From Cryomorpha sp963741985 (GTDB lineage: Bacteria > Bacteroidota > Bacteroidia > Flavobacteriales_D > Cryomorphaceae): a stretch of 64,000 bases of DNA. Under the pieces are notes generated by a model that did not search any database, was not told where the DNA came from, and saw only the letters and a list, made by a program, of their open reading frames with translations. The position numbers were made by a program, and so were the translations under genes. This document shows positions 9,077-17,796 of the stretch, one piece after another. Each line of letters opens with the position of its first letter. The first letter of the stretch is position 1. The stretch covers positions 992,001 to 1,056,000 of the forward strand of contig CAVUKD010000002.1 of assembly GCA_963741985.1 (NCBI GenBank). The letters run 5' to 3'.

Positions 9077-9739
9077 ATGCGGGCAGGAGATTTAATTTCA
9101 GATGAAATACCAACCTTGACGGGAGATGACAACGCTTTGTTTGCCATGCAACTTCTCGATGAATTTAAAATGAAACATCTTCCCGTAGTGGATCAAAATC
9201 AATATCTGGGCTTGCTTTCCGACTCAGCTGTGCTCGAAATAAGCAATTATGAAGAGCCGCTTCGCAACCAAACGGATATTTTACAAAAAATGTACGTCCA
9301 AAAAGATCAGCACGTATATGATGTGGTAAAATTGGCTGCAGAATTTCAACTCAGTGCTGTTCCCATTCTGGATGAAAAACAGAATTACGCAGGAGTGGTA
9401 AGTATTTATTGCTTGGTACGCGAACTGGCCAATATCGCGGCCATGAAGGAACCGGGTGGTATTATCGTTCTCGAAATGAATCAGCACGACTATTCACTGA
9501 GTGAAATTGCACAGATTGTAGAAGGCAATGATGCACTGATCCTGAGTGCCAATGTTACGTCCACGCCAAACTCTACCAAACTGGAAGTTACGCTAAAAAT
9601 AAATCGCTCCAATATGGATCCGATTTTACAAACTTTCGCCCGATACAATTATGCGATCAGCGCTTCGTTTCATCAATCCTCGAGCGACGATACGCTTTTA
9701 GACCGCTATGACGAATTGATGCGCTATCTAAAAATATAA
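9077..9739 (+). CDS. CBS-domain-pair protein
   Basis: A 220-residue cytosolic protein. The start is the ATG at 9077 (MRAGDLISDEIPTL), where a CBS domain normally begins; a TTG 45 bp upstream is less likely. Two CBS motifs fill residues 1-135 (LLDEFKMKHLPVVDQNQYLG and FQLSAVPILDEKQNYAGVVS). The C-terminal 80 residues (PGGIIVLEMNQHDYSLSEIA ... STKLEVTLKINR) resemble an ACT-like regulatory fold. CBS pairs usually bind adenine nucleotides. No catalytic domain is attached. This gene commonly sits between pdxJ and nadK in related bacteria, but its partner is unknown. Confidence 0.88.
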   Translation: MRAGDLISDEIPTLTGDDNALFAMQLLDEFKMKHLPVVDQNQYLGLLSDSAVLEISNYEEPLRNQTDILQKMYVQKDQHVYDVVKLAAEFQLSAVPILDEKQNYAGVVSIYCLVRELANIAAMKEPGGIIVLEMNQHDYSLSEIAQIVEGNDALILSANVTSTPNSTKLEVTLKINRSNMDPILQTFARYNYAISASFHQSSSDDTLLDRYDELMRYLKI

Positions 9740-9850
9740 TCGAAGTGCAAATCTGTAAAAAGCCTATTTCGTATCCTAACGTTTTCATTTTTCCAGCTAT
9801 CTCATCGCCCAAAGACTCATTTATCTCTGTTAAACTCCGTTTTTGACGCC

Positions 9851-11326
9851 TTGTATCTGAAAAAAATATCTGCGTCTTCATTCCAAAAAGTGTTGTTAGA
9901 AATACCTTTGAGATATTTCCTTTGCACACTTCTCACCTTTGCACTAGGATGTGGATGTTTTGTTGCCTCCGCGCAGCAGGTTTCCTCCATACCGCTTGAT
10001 ACATTGAGCAAGAAAGTAGTAACGGATATTATTATCGAGGGAAATAAAAAAACCAAGGAAAGAATTCTTCTACGTGAAATAACATTTGAGCCGGGCGACA
10101 CCTTATTTTGGGGAAACCTCCGCGCCGGAATGAACCAATCGCATGATAATCTGATGAATCTCGGCCTTTTTAATTTTGTGAAAATAAAACCTTTGCAAAT
10201 TGACAATAAGCACGTCATCGTCCTGGTTTCTGTTACCGAAAGATGGTATATCTATCCGGTTCCGATTTTAGAAATAGCCCAAACAAACTTCAGTACATGG
10301 TGGCAAACCAAAGAATTTCGCTGGCTTAATTATGGCTTCTACTTATCGAACAATAATGTTCGCGGACGAAATGAAAATTTAAAACTCACCCTCCGTTTTG
10401 GGTATACCAAAAAATTTAGCGCTAGCTATAGTATCCCCAATCTAAACAGGAAGCAAACCTTGAGTCTAAATTTTGGTGGGGGTTTTTATGAAAATCAGGA
10501 AATCGTTTATAATACGAGCGGCAATAAGCGGCTTTTTTATAATACCCCTGACAAAAAGGCAAGAAAATATTACGAGTACAATGTAGGAATTGGGTACCGT
10601 GAAGATATCTTTCTAAAACATTATTTCGGAATTTCTTATTTTGATGCCAGCGTTCAACCCGAAGTCCTCGATGTGCAACCCAATTATTTTGCAGGAGGCG
10701 TTTATCATTCCAAATTTCTTCGTGCCACTTACATTCTTGAATACGACTCACGCGATTATAAAAGATACCCGCTCGAAGGTCTGAAATTGTATGCAACCTT
10801 TCAGCAAGACGGATTGGGAATTGTAAATAAAAATGGGCTCAACCTCTTCACTACACAAGCGGGTTATAATCAGTACCATAAACTCGGTAAGCGCACCTAT
10901 TTTGCACATTCCCTTACGGGAAAAATAAACTGGAATAAACCGCCATACTATCTTACGAGAGGTCTCGGGTACGGCGATCTGGTGCGCGGCTATGAATTTT
11001 ATATAATAGACGGAACGCGATGGGCACTTCTGAAAACTAATTTTAAGTACGAAATTCTCAAACCAAAAGAAATCAAACTGCCCGTAATTAAGAGTGAAAA
11101 ATTCAATAAAACCTTCGTTGCATTTTACGGAAACCTCTTCTTCGATGCGGGTTATATATATGGTGAAGACTTTTCGGAATACAATTCGCTGGTTAATCAA
11201 TATATTTACAGTGTCGGAATAGGTTTTGACCTCGTAACTTATTATGACAAAGTAATGCGTGTAGAAGGTTCCGTGAACGCTCAAGGCCAAACTGGAATTT
11301 ATGTAGCTTTTAAACAATCATTTTGA
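9851..11326 (+). CDS. BamA/TamA-like outer-membrane protein with one POTRA domain
   Basis: An Omp85-superfamily protein of up to 491 residues. Residues about 55-130 form a single POTRA-like domain (TDIIIEGNKKTKERILLREI, LMNLGLFNFVKI, VIVLVSVTERW). The rest is a 16-strand-type barrel with the loop-6 signature VRGYEF near residues 377-382 and a terminal Phe (KQSF). The start is uncertain. The longest frame uses TTG 9851, but TTG 9908 gives a cleaner signal peptide (RYFLCTLLTFALGCGCFVASAQ). It is separate from the full-length bamA at 13918, so it is a paralogue with a different job, possibly TamA-like or transport of specific cargo. Its stop overlaps the nadK start (TGATG). Confidence 0.85.
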   Translation: MYLKKISASSFQKVLLEIPLRYFLCTLLTFALGCGCFVASAQQVSSIPLDTLSKKVVTDIIIEGNKKTKERILLREITFEPGDTLFWGNLRAGMNQSHDNLMNLGLFNFVKIKPLQIDNKHVIVLVSVTERWYIYPVPILEIAQTNFSTWWQTKEFRWLNYGFYLSNNNVRGRNENLKLTLRFGYTKKFSASYSIPNLNRKQTLSLNFGGGFYENQEIVYNTSGNKRLFYNTPDKKARKYYEYNVGIGYREDIFLKHYFGISYFDASVQPEVLDVQPNYFAGGVYHSKFLRATYILEYDSRDYKRYPLEGLKLYATFQQDGLGIVNKNGLNLFTTQAGYNQYHKLGKRTYFAHSLTGKINWNKPPYYLTRGLGYGDLVRGYEFYIIDGTRWALLKTNFKYEILKPKEIKLPVIKSEKFNKTFVAFYGNLFFDAGYIYGEDFSEYNSLVNQYIYSVGIGFDLVTYYDKVMRVEGSVNAQGQTGIYVAFKQSF

Positions 11327-12204
11327 TGAAAATTGCCATTTACGGAAAGTCCTATCAAAACCATTTGAATAAAAATGTGAATCAGCTCGTGCAGCGCATC
11401 GAGCAATCCGGATTTGAAGTAGAATTTTACGACAAGTACGGGAAATATTTACGCGACAATGGTTTTTTACCTAAAGTCTATCCTTCCTTCACCCGCGAAA
11501 ATGCAGATATCGCTTCCTTCACATGTCTTGTAAGCATAGGCGGAGATGGAACCTTGCTCGACACGGTAACGCTGATAGGTGATTCAGATGTTCCCGTGGT
11601 GGGTATCAATGCCGGAAGACTGGGCTTCATATCGAGCCTTTCTATTGATGAATTTGAAGATGTGCTCGACACCTTAAAATCGGGAACTTTCATTTGCGAT
11701 AAAAGGTCATTGATTCAGGTAGATACCGGACGAAAGCTTTTCGGTGATAACAATTATGCACTCAACGAGCTCACCATCCATAAAAAAGATACGGCTTCGA
11801 TGATCCGAATCGATTGCTTTCTGGACGATGAGGTACTTAACACCTATTGGGCTGACGGATTGATAATCAGCACACCTACCGGAAGCACAGCTTATAATCT
11901 GAGCTGCGGAGGCCCTATAATTGTACCCGGTTCTGAAAATGTCGTCGTAACACCTATCGCACCGCACAATCTCACCGTCCGACCACTTGTAGTTTCCAAT
12001 TCATCCTGTCTGCGCCTAAAAGTTAGCGGAAGAAGCGATGAATTCCTGATCGCGCTAGACAGTCGTTCCGAAATACTATACCCCGGCGAAGAAGTTATCG
12101 TAACACGTGCGCCCTTCAATTTTAATCTCATTCAGCCCGAAGGCCATAGCTTTTTAACGGCTATGCGCAATAAATTGAACTGGGGCGTTGATAAGCGCAA
12201 TTAG
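11326..12204 (+). CDS. nadK: NAD kinase
   Basis: A 292-residue ATP-dependent NAD kinase that makes NADP+. Signatures are SIGGDGTLLDTVTL (GGDGT, Asp74 at the active site), VGINAGRLGFIS, YALNELTIHK (conserved Asn-Glu) and ADGLIISTPTGSTAYNLS followed by GGPI. The ATG at 11326 shares its A with the stop codon of the preceding gene (TGATG), implying translational coupling. The length is typical for the family. It belongs to the conserved pdxJ-CBS-nadK-uppS-bamA neighbourhood of flavobacteria. Confidence 0.97.
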   Translation: MKIAIYGKSYQNHLNKNVNQLVQRIEQSGFEVEFYDKYGKYLRDNGFLPKVYPSFTRENADIASFTCLVSIGGDGTLLDTVTLIGDSDVPVVGINAGRLGFISSLSIDEFEDVLDTLKSGTFICDKRSLIQVDTGRKLFGDNNYALNELTIHKKDTASMIRIDCFLDDEVLNTYWADGLIISTPTGSTAYNLSCGGPIIVPGSENVVVTPIAPHNLTVRPLVVSNSSCLRLKVSGRSDEFLIALDSRSEILYPGEEVIVTRAPFNFNLIQPEGHSFLTAMRNKLNWGVDKRN

Positions 12205-12247
12205 GGTCTGTCCATAAAGTCCGACACACTCAATTCTGAAATAAACT

Positions 12248-12255
12248 TACCTTTG
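12248..12255 (+). promoter_or_regulatory. -7 promoter element TACCTTTG
   Basis: An exact TAnnTTTG match between nadK and the DUF6089 gene, 62 bp before the GTG start at 12317. It would drive the DUF6089-uppS-bamA-ompH run. The -33 element is weak. Confidence 0.45.
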
Positions 12256-12316
12256 CGAAATCAGTCATTTGATTGAAATATGCACAATAATTTAACTTCA
12301 TTTGCGATTTAGAGAA

Positions 12317-13141
12317 GTGAAACGCCTTGCAGTCATTCTATTCGTATTCATTAGCTTGCAGAGCTACGGCCAGTATCATGAGATTGGCGGGATGTTTGGG
12401 ACGGCCTATTATGTGGGCGATCTGAATTCGGTAAGCCAAATACCGAGACAATTTTCTCCCGGCGGTGGATTGATTTACCGCTATAATTTCAACGACCGGG
12501 TGGCTTTTAAGGCCAATGTTTTATACGGAAGAATATATGGCCGCGACAGTGATTCGAAAGATGCTTGGGCCAAAAACAGAAATCTGAGTTTCCGCTCCGA
12601 TATTTTTGAAGTCAGTGGACAGATTGAAATAAATTTTTTGACCTACGAAATAGGCGACCGCAACCGTCCTTCAAGTCCTTATCTCTTTGCCGGATTAAGT
12701 GTTTTCAGATTCAATCCGCAAGCCGAATACAATAACCGCTGGATTGATCTTCAACCTCTTGGAACAGAAGGCCAAGGTATAAAAGGAAACGATTCCCCCT
12801 ATAATTTAACCCAGATAAGCATTCCTTTTGGAGTGGGATTCAAATTTAATATCTGGAGAAACATCGGTGGTGCTGTAGAGTGGGGAATGCGTCGTACCTT
12901 CACCGATTATCTCGACGATGTGAGTGGCGTGTATGTTGAGGCAGGAACACTGGAAGAAGAAAATGGCCCCCTCTCTCAGATCCTTGCTGACAGGAGTCTG
13001 GTTCCGTTGGGTCCGGATGGCACAAACACAGGCATTCAGCGTGGAGAATCAAATCGTGAAGATTGGTATATTTTTACGGGAGTAATGCTGACTTTTAAAA
13101 TTGGAACACCGCAAATAAAATGCCCGACTGCCTTTAATTAA
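12317..13141 (+). CDS. DUF6089-family outer-membrane beta-barrel protein
   Basis: A 274-residue secreted protein. It starts at GTG 12317, where the signal peptide KRLAVILFVFISLQSYGQ begins; the 15 bp of open frame upstream adds nothing. The mature protein opens with YHEIGGMFGTAYYVGDLN and has repeated beta-strand pairs (SPGGGLIYRYNFNDRVAFKA, PYLFAGLSVFRFNPQA, IPFGVGFKFNIW, GGAVEWGMRRTFTDYLDDVS). This matches the DUF6089 barrels regularly found just upstream of uppS and bamA in Bacteroidota. The molecular function is unknown; an outer-membrane biogenesis link is inferred from conserved neighbours. Confidence 0.85.
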   Translation: MKRLAVILFVFISLQSYGQYHEIGGMFGTAYYVGDLNSVSQIPRQFSPGGGLIYRYNFNDRVAFKANVLYGRIYGRDSDSKDAWAKNRNLSFRSDIFEVSGQIEINFLTYEIGDRNRPSSPYLFAGLSVFRFNPQAEYNNRWIDLQPLGTEGQGIKGNDSPYNLTQISIPFGVGFKFNIWRNIGGAVEWGMRRTFTDYLDDVSGVYVEAGTLEEENGPLSQILADRSLVPLGPDGTNTGIQRGESNREDWYIFTGVMLTFKIGTPQIKCPTAFN

Positions 13142-13193
13142 TTTCTCTTTCGGAATTGGGCTAAAATTCAGACCTTTGCCCGCGCTAAAAAAT

Positions 13194-13937
13194 ATGAGTT
13201 TCAAGAATCAAATAGATCAGAAAAGAGTGCCCCGACACATTGCCGTGATCATGGACGGTAACGGACGGTGGGCTAAAAACCGCGGTGAAGACCGTGTTTT
13301 CGGTCATTTGAATGGTGTAAGCAGTGTACGCGAGACCCTCGAAGCAGCCACTGAAATAGGTGTAAAATTCTTAACTCTTTACGCTTTTAGCACCGAAAAC
13401 TGGGATCGTCCGCGTGAAGAAGTTTCGGCATTGATGGATCTTTTGGTCCAAACCATTTTGAAAGAAATTGATGGGTTGCAGCAAAATGAAGTGCGGTTGG
13501 AGGCCATAGGTAATCTTTCCCTTTTACCCGAAAAATGCAGAGGTGCCTTGCTCGAAGCGATAGAGCGAACTAAAAAGAACGATCGGATTACACTTATTTT
13601 AGCTTTGAGCTACAGTTCGCGCTGGGAAATCCAAAAAGCGGTTAAAGAAATAGCCATTGCTGTTAAAAATAATAAAATTTCACCCGACGATATCGATGAG
13701 CACACCATAAGTGAATACCTTGAAACCGGAAATTATCCCGATCCCGAATTGCTGATCAGAACGAGTGGTGAAAAACGGATCAGCAACTTCTTGCTTTGGC
13801 AGATAGCCTACAGCGAGCTTTACTTTACAGAAACACTCTGGCCTGACTTTAAAAAAGAAAACTTTTTCGAAGCAGTCATAGCATTTCAAAACCGAGAACG
13901 ACGATTTGGCAAAATCAGTGAACAAAACACGCATTAA
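13194..13937 (+). CDS. uppS: isoprenyl transferase (undecaprenyl diphosphate synthase)
   Basis: A 247-residue cis-prenyltransferase that builds undecaprenyl diphosphate, the lipid carrier for peptidoglycan and O-antigen precursors. It has the family hallmarks: HIAVIMDGNGRWAKNRG with catalytic Asp near residue 21, FGHLNGV, LTLYAFSTENWDRP, LALSYSSRWEI and PDPELLIRTSGEKRISNFLL, then WQIAYSELYF. The ATG at 13194 is chosen over an in-frame TTG 18 bp upstream. The 3' end overlaps the bamA start by 20 bp, so the two are co-translated. Confidence 0.97.
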   Translation: MSFKNQIDQKRVPRHIAVIMDGNGRWAKNRGEDRVFGHLNGVSSVRETLEAATEIGVKFLTLYAFSTENWDRPREEVSALMDLLVQTILKEIDGLQQNEVRLEAIGNLSLLPEKCRGALLEAIERTKKNDRITLILALSYSSRWEIQKAVKEIAIAVKNNKISPDDIDEHTISEYLETGNYPDPELLIRTSGEKRISNFLLWQIAYSELYFTETLWPDFKKENFFEAVIAFQNRERRFGKISEQNTH

Positions 13938-16452
13938 GCTATCCTTTCTATTCATCTTTGCGCTGGCTGCATTTTCGCAGCAAGCTTCTGCTCAGATAGG
14001 TATAGGAGATTTTAATATCGACTACCGCACTCCGCGTGAATATACCATTGGTGGTCTTACCGTTTCAGGCGCGCGAAATTTTGATTCGCAGGCGATTCTG
14101 TTGTTTTCAGGACTCTCCGTTGGCCAAAAGATTACCATTCCAGGTGATCAGGTTTCGGAGGCTATCAAAAACCTTTGGAAACAAAAACTCTTCGACAATA
14201 TCACTATCAGCGTGACTGAAATAAAAGGAGATGAACTATTCCTCGATATCGCACTGACCGAGCGTGCAAGGCTTTCCCGTTACAAATTTGAAGGGGTTTC
14301 AAAGGGTGAGGCTGAGAGTCTTCGCGATAAAATCAACCTGATTACCGGAACGATTGTAAACGAAAATCTCCTGCGAAATACTTCCAATATCATCGAGAAA
14401 TATTACCGCGAAAAAGGATACTTGGATGCTATAGTAGAAATCACCGAACATCCCGATACACTGGTTGCCAACAGTGAATATCTAATCCTTAATGTGGATA
14501 AAAACAGCAAAGTTAAAATTGGAGATATAACCTTTCACGGTGTAGATCAACTTTCAGAATCGAAGCTGCGTGGCAAAATGAAAGATACGAAACAAAAGAA
14601 TTTTTTCCGGTTTTGGAAACGCAGCAAATTCATACGTTCATCTTACGAAGACGACAAGAAAAATATTATCACCGAATACAACAGTCGGGGATATCGAAAC
14701 GCAAAAATTACGGCTGATTCTGTTTTTCGGAAATCCGATGGAACGGTAGGTGTCGATATTACAATCTATGAGGGAAACCAGTTTTATTTTGGTGATATAG
14801 ATTGGGTTGGAAATACAAAATATACCTCCTCCAAGCTTTCTGAAGTTCTCGGAATTCAAAAAGGGGAAATTTATGATCAGTCAAAATTTCAGTCACGTTT
14901 GGTTATGAATCAAAATGGGGGTGACGTAAGTTCGCTTTACCTGGATGACGGATACCTTGCTTTTCAGGCCAACCCTGTGGAGAAACAAGTGCACAACGAC
15001 ACCATCGATGTGGAAATTCAAATCTATGAAGGCCGCCAATACCGGATAAACCGGGTAATTGTAAAAGGAAATACCAAGACTAATGACCGTGTAATTCGTC
15101 GTGAAATTTATACCAAACCCGGCGATCTCTTTAGCCGGGCTGACATTATTCGTACGCAACGTGAGTTGTCGCAACTTGGATATTTCGACCCTGAATCTTT
15201 TGGTATCAACCCGATTCAAAACGATCAGGACGGAACCGTAGATATTGTTTATACCGTGGCTGAGCGACCTTCCGATCAAGTAGAATTATCAGGTGGTTGG
15301 GGTGCAGGTTCGATTGTCGGTACGCTCGGACTTTCGTTTACCAATTTCTCGATGCGAAATATTTTCAATGCAGATGCGTGGCGTCCCTTGCCTTCTGGCG
15401 ACGGTCAGCGACTTTCGATTCGTGCCCAGTCTAATGGTAAATACTACCAGTCGTACAATATGTCATTTACAGAGCCCTGGCTCGGTGGTAAAAAACCCAA
15501 TTCATTCACGGTCGGACTTCAACACTCCGTTCAAAGTAATGGTGTTACTAAGAAACAAGCCGCTGACACCGGCGTTGAACGTCAGGCTCTCCTCATTTCG
15601 GGTGGGAGTGTCAGTCTTGGAAAACGTTTAAAATGGCCGGATGACTATTTCCAAATTTTAGGGGGAATAAGCTATTTGTACTACGATATTCGAAACTACC
15701 GAAGTAGTAGGAACAGTAGTAGTGGGGTTTTTGCTTTGCAAAATGGATATTCGAACAATCTGGCCTTCATATTCAATTTTTCAAGAAATTCTGTTTTCGA
15801 TCCTATTTTCCCTCGTTACGGATCGAATGTCCGTTTGAACACGAAGTTTACCCTTCCATATTCACTAATGAACGGTATAGATTATGCCGGAGCTATTTCA
15901 GATCAGACGCGCTATAAATGGGCTGAGTACTACAAATGGAAAATCGTAGCCGAATGGTACACCCAGCTTGCGCCAAAATTGGTACTGATGACTCGCAGCG
16001 GCTTTGGATTCCTCGGCTATTATAACAGAGATAAAGGTATATCTGCCTTCGAGCGTTTCTACCTCGGTGGTTCCGCACTTTCAGGTTTTGCACTGGATGG
16101 TCGTGAAATTATCGGCCTTCGGGGATACGATGATTTAAGTCTTTCTCCACAGACAGGTGCAAATATCGTAATGAAGGAAACGATGGAATTACGCTATTTG
16201 ATCTCTCCAAATCCATCGGCAACGATTTTTGCACTCGGTTTTTTGGAAGCAGGTAATACCTACGATGGAATTGAAAACTTTGATCCTTTCAGAATGTACC
16301 GCTCGGCCGGAGTGGGTCTGCGGATTTTCCTCCCAATGTTTGGACTTATGGGACTCGATTATGGATGGAGGTTTGATGATGTTCCGTTACAACCTGGAAT
16401 GGCGCGTAGTCAGTTTCACTTTACCATTGGCATGAATCTTGGAGAACTCTAA
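13918..16452 (+). CDS. bamA: outer-membrane protein assembly factor BamA
   Basis: An 844-residue Omp85 protein and the central insertase of the BAM complex. The start is GTG 13918, inside the end of uppS, where the signal peptide NKTRIKLSFLFIFALAAFSQ begins. Residues about 45-420 hold tandem POTRA domains (YTIGGLTVSGARNFDSQAIL, LSRYKFEGVSKGE, VKIGDITFHGVDQLSESKL, FYFGDIDWVGNTKYTSSKL, RINRVIVKGNTKTNDRVIRR), which agrees with the usual five. The C-terminal barrel has the loop-6 motif GLRGYDD near residue 734. It is followed by two Skp/OmpH chaperones, the standard order. Confidence is high. Confidence 0.96.
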   Translation: MNKTRIKLSFLFIFALAAFSQQASAQIGIGDFNIDYRTPREYTIGGLTVSGARNFDSQAILLFSGLSVGQKITIPGDQVSEAIKNLWKQKLFDNITISVTEIKGDELFLDIALTERARLSRYKFEGVSKGEAESLRDKINLITGTIVNENLLRNTSNIIEKYYREKGYLDAIVEITEHPDTLVANSEYLILNVDKNSKVKIGDITFHGVDQLSESKLRGKMKDTKQKNFFRFWKRSKFIRSSYEDDKKNIITEYNSRGYRNAKITADSVFRKSDGTVGVDITIYEGNQFYFGDIDWVGNTKYTSSKLSEVLGIQKGEIYDQSKFQSRLVMNQNGGDVSSLYLDDGYLAFQANPVEKQVHNDTIDVEIQIYEGRQYRINRVIVKGNTKTNDRVIRREIYTKPGDLFSRADIIRTQRELSQLGYFDPESFGINPIQNDQDGTVDIVYTVAERPSDQVELSGGWGAGSIVGTLGLSFTNFSMRNIFNADAWRPLPSGDGQRLSIRAQSNGKYYQSYNMSFTEPWLGGKKPNSFTVGLQHSVQSNGVTKKQAADTGVERQALLISGGSVSLGKRLKWPDDYFQILGGISYLYYDIRNYRSSRNSSSGVFALQNGYSNNLAFIFNFSRNSVFDPIFPRYGSNVRLNTKFTLPYSLMNGIDYAGAISDQTRYKWAEYYKWKIVAEWYTQLAPKLVLMTRSGFGFLGYYNRDKGISAFERFYLGGSALSGFALDGREIIGLRGYDDLSLSPQTGANIVMKETMELRYLISPNPSATIFALGFLEAGNTYDGIENFDPFRMYRSAGVGLRIFLPMFGLMGLDYGWRFDDVPLQPGMARSQFHFTIGMNLGEL

Positions 16453-16496
16453 AAAATTAGTACTTTCGCTCACCTGAAAAAAGAGCCCTGACAGTT

Positions 16497-17117
16497 ATGA
16501 AAAAGCTCATTATCACCGCCGTTGTAACCATGATGACGATCTCTGCGTTTTCGCAGCGCTACGCATACGTGGATACCGAATACATCTTGAAAAATCTTTC
16601 GGCGTACGACGATGCGCAAAAAGAGCTCGATCGCTTGTCGAAACAATGGCAGGACGAAATCGAGGCGCAATATGCAGCAATCGACCGTCTGTATAAGGCT
16701 TACCAAGCCGAAAAAGTGCTTCTCACGGAAGAAATGCGTAAGGATCGGGAAGACGAAATCGTAAAAAAAGAACAAGCTGCTAAAGATCTACAGCGTAAGC
16801 ATTTCGGTGTGGATGGTGATCTCTTCAAAAAACGGGAAGAACTTATTCAACCCATTCAGGATGATATTTATAATGCCATTAAAGAAGTAGCTCAGGGAGG
16901 CGGGTTTTCAGTTATTTTCGACAAGGCGAATCAATCAAATATTCTATATGCAGACCCCCGTTACGACAAAAGTGACCGTGTGCTTAGCCGACTCGGTGTG
17001 AGCGCCAAAGACCGCGACGATTCGGATAGCAATGACGACGATAATAAAGCGGACGATCCCGCCAACTCTCCAAGCCGGAATATGACTCCCCAAAAAGACC
17101 CGGGAAGTAAAAGATAA
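16497..17117 (+). CDS. OmpH/Skp-family periplasmic chaperone with acidic tail
   Basis: A 206-residue periplasmic chaperone of the Skp/OmpH family. It has the signal peptide MKKLIITAVVTMMTISAFSQ, then the short beta-segment RYAYVDTEYILKNL, and a long charged helical hairpin (DDAQKELDRLSKQWQDEIEA ... EEMRKDREDEIVKKEQAAKD) that would form the coiled-coil arms. The closing segment GGFSVIFDKANQSNILYADP is typical. An unusual C-terminal extension of about 35 residues is rich in Asp, Ser, Asn and Pro (DDSDSNDDDNKADD) and is probably disordered. It should hold unfolded outer-membrane proteins on their way to BamA, whose gene ends 44 bp upstream. Confidence 0.92.
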   Translation: MKKLIITAVVTMMTISAFSQRYAYVDTEYILKNLSAYDDAQKELDRLSKQWQDEIEAQYAAIDRLYKAYQAEKVLLTEEMRKDREDEIVKKEQAAKDLQRKHFGVDGDLFKKREELIQPIQDDIYNAIKEVAQGGGFSVIFDKANQSNILYADPRYDKSDRVLSRLGVSAKDRDDSDSNDDDNKADDPANSPSRNMTPQKDPGSKR

Positions 17118-17147
17118 TTTAAAATCACAAATCGAAAACAAATCAAA

Positions 17148-17639
17148 ATGAAACGCATACTCTTATTTGCAATTCTCTCAATTGGAATCATTACTCCAAC
17201 AATGGCACAAAAATTTGGCCATGCAGACTTTCAAAGTATTGTAGGTCTAATGCCTGAACGTGCCGCAGCTGAAAAAGAAGTTCAGGATCTTCAGAAAAAA
17301 CTCGAAGACCGATTAAACGCTATGGTGGCAACATATCAACAGAAAACGCAAGATTTTCAAACCGATACCACTCTGACTGTAGGTATGCGGACCAGTCTGC
17401 GAAATGAAATTGCTGACATGGAAAAACGGATTCAGGAATTTCAACAAACTGCTTATACCGAGATCGAAAACAAACAAAGCGAACTCATGGGTAAAATAGT
17501 GGATAAAGTAAAAGCCGCAGCTGTGAAAGTTGGAACAGATGGTACGTACACCTACATTTTTGACTCAAGCAATGGAGCTATTCTCTACGCTGGCGGTGAA
17601 GATGTGACCACAAAAATTAAAAACTCTTTGGGAATATAA
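17148..17639 (+). CDS. OmpH/Skp-family periplasmic chaperone
   Basis: A 163-residue second Skp/OmpH paralogue, 30 bp after the first. It has the signal peptide MKRILLFAILSIGIITPTMAQ, then KFGHADFQSIVGLMPERAAA, a helical arm region (EKEVQDLQKKLEDRLNAMVA ... LRNEIADMEKRIQEFQQTAY) and the terminal YTYIFDSSNGAILYAGG. Its length matches the classic family and it lacks the acidic tail of its neighbour. A strong terminator follows, so it closes the uppS-bamA operon. Confidence 0.94.
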   Translation: MKRILLFAILSIGIITPTMAQKFGHADFQSIVGLMPERAAAEKEVQDLQKKLEDRLNAMVATYQQKTQDFQTDTTLTVGMRTSLRNEIADMEKRIQEFQQTAYTEIENKQSELMGKIVDKVKAAAVKVGTDGTYTYIFDSSNGAILYAGGEDVTTKIKNSLGI

Positions 17640-17664
17640 TTTTCTCAACTTATTACAGATTTTG

Positions 17665-17698
17665 AAAAGCATCCCCTCACCCGGGATGTTTTTTTTTT
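17665..17698 (+). terminator. rho-independent terminator after the bamA-ompH operon
   Basis: The stem CATCCC (17670-17675) / GGGATG (17683-17688) is extended by A-T pairs on the outside, has a 7-nt loop, and is followed by ten Ts at 17689-17698. Confidence 0.9.
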
Positions 17699-17751
17699 GC
17701 ACTAAGGAAAACCAAATGCGTTCCTCCCACAAAACATCGGTTATAAAATTC

Positions 17752-17759
17752 TACTTTTG
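17752..17759 (+). promoter_or_regulatory. -7 promoter element TACTTTTG for murI
   Basis: An exact TAnnTTTG match, 37 bp upstream of the murI ATG and downstream of the ompH terminator, so murI is likely to be its own transcription unit. Confidence 0.5.
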
Positions 17760-17796
17760 AGTTGAAATTCCCATTCCTGACAATCAATATTCCAAA

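Noticed and set aside
12205..12247. Possible insertion-sequence end after nadK (GGGTCTGTCCATAAAGTCC)
   Set aside because: No matching inverted end, target duplication or transposase nearby; too little evidence.
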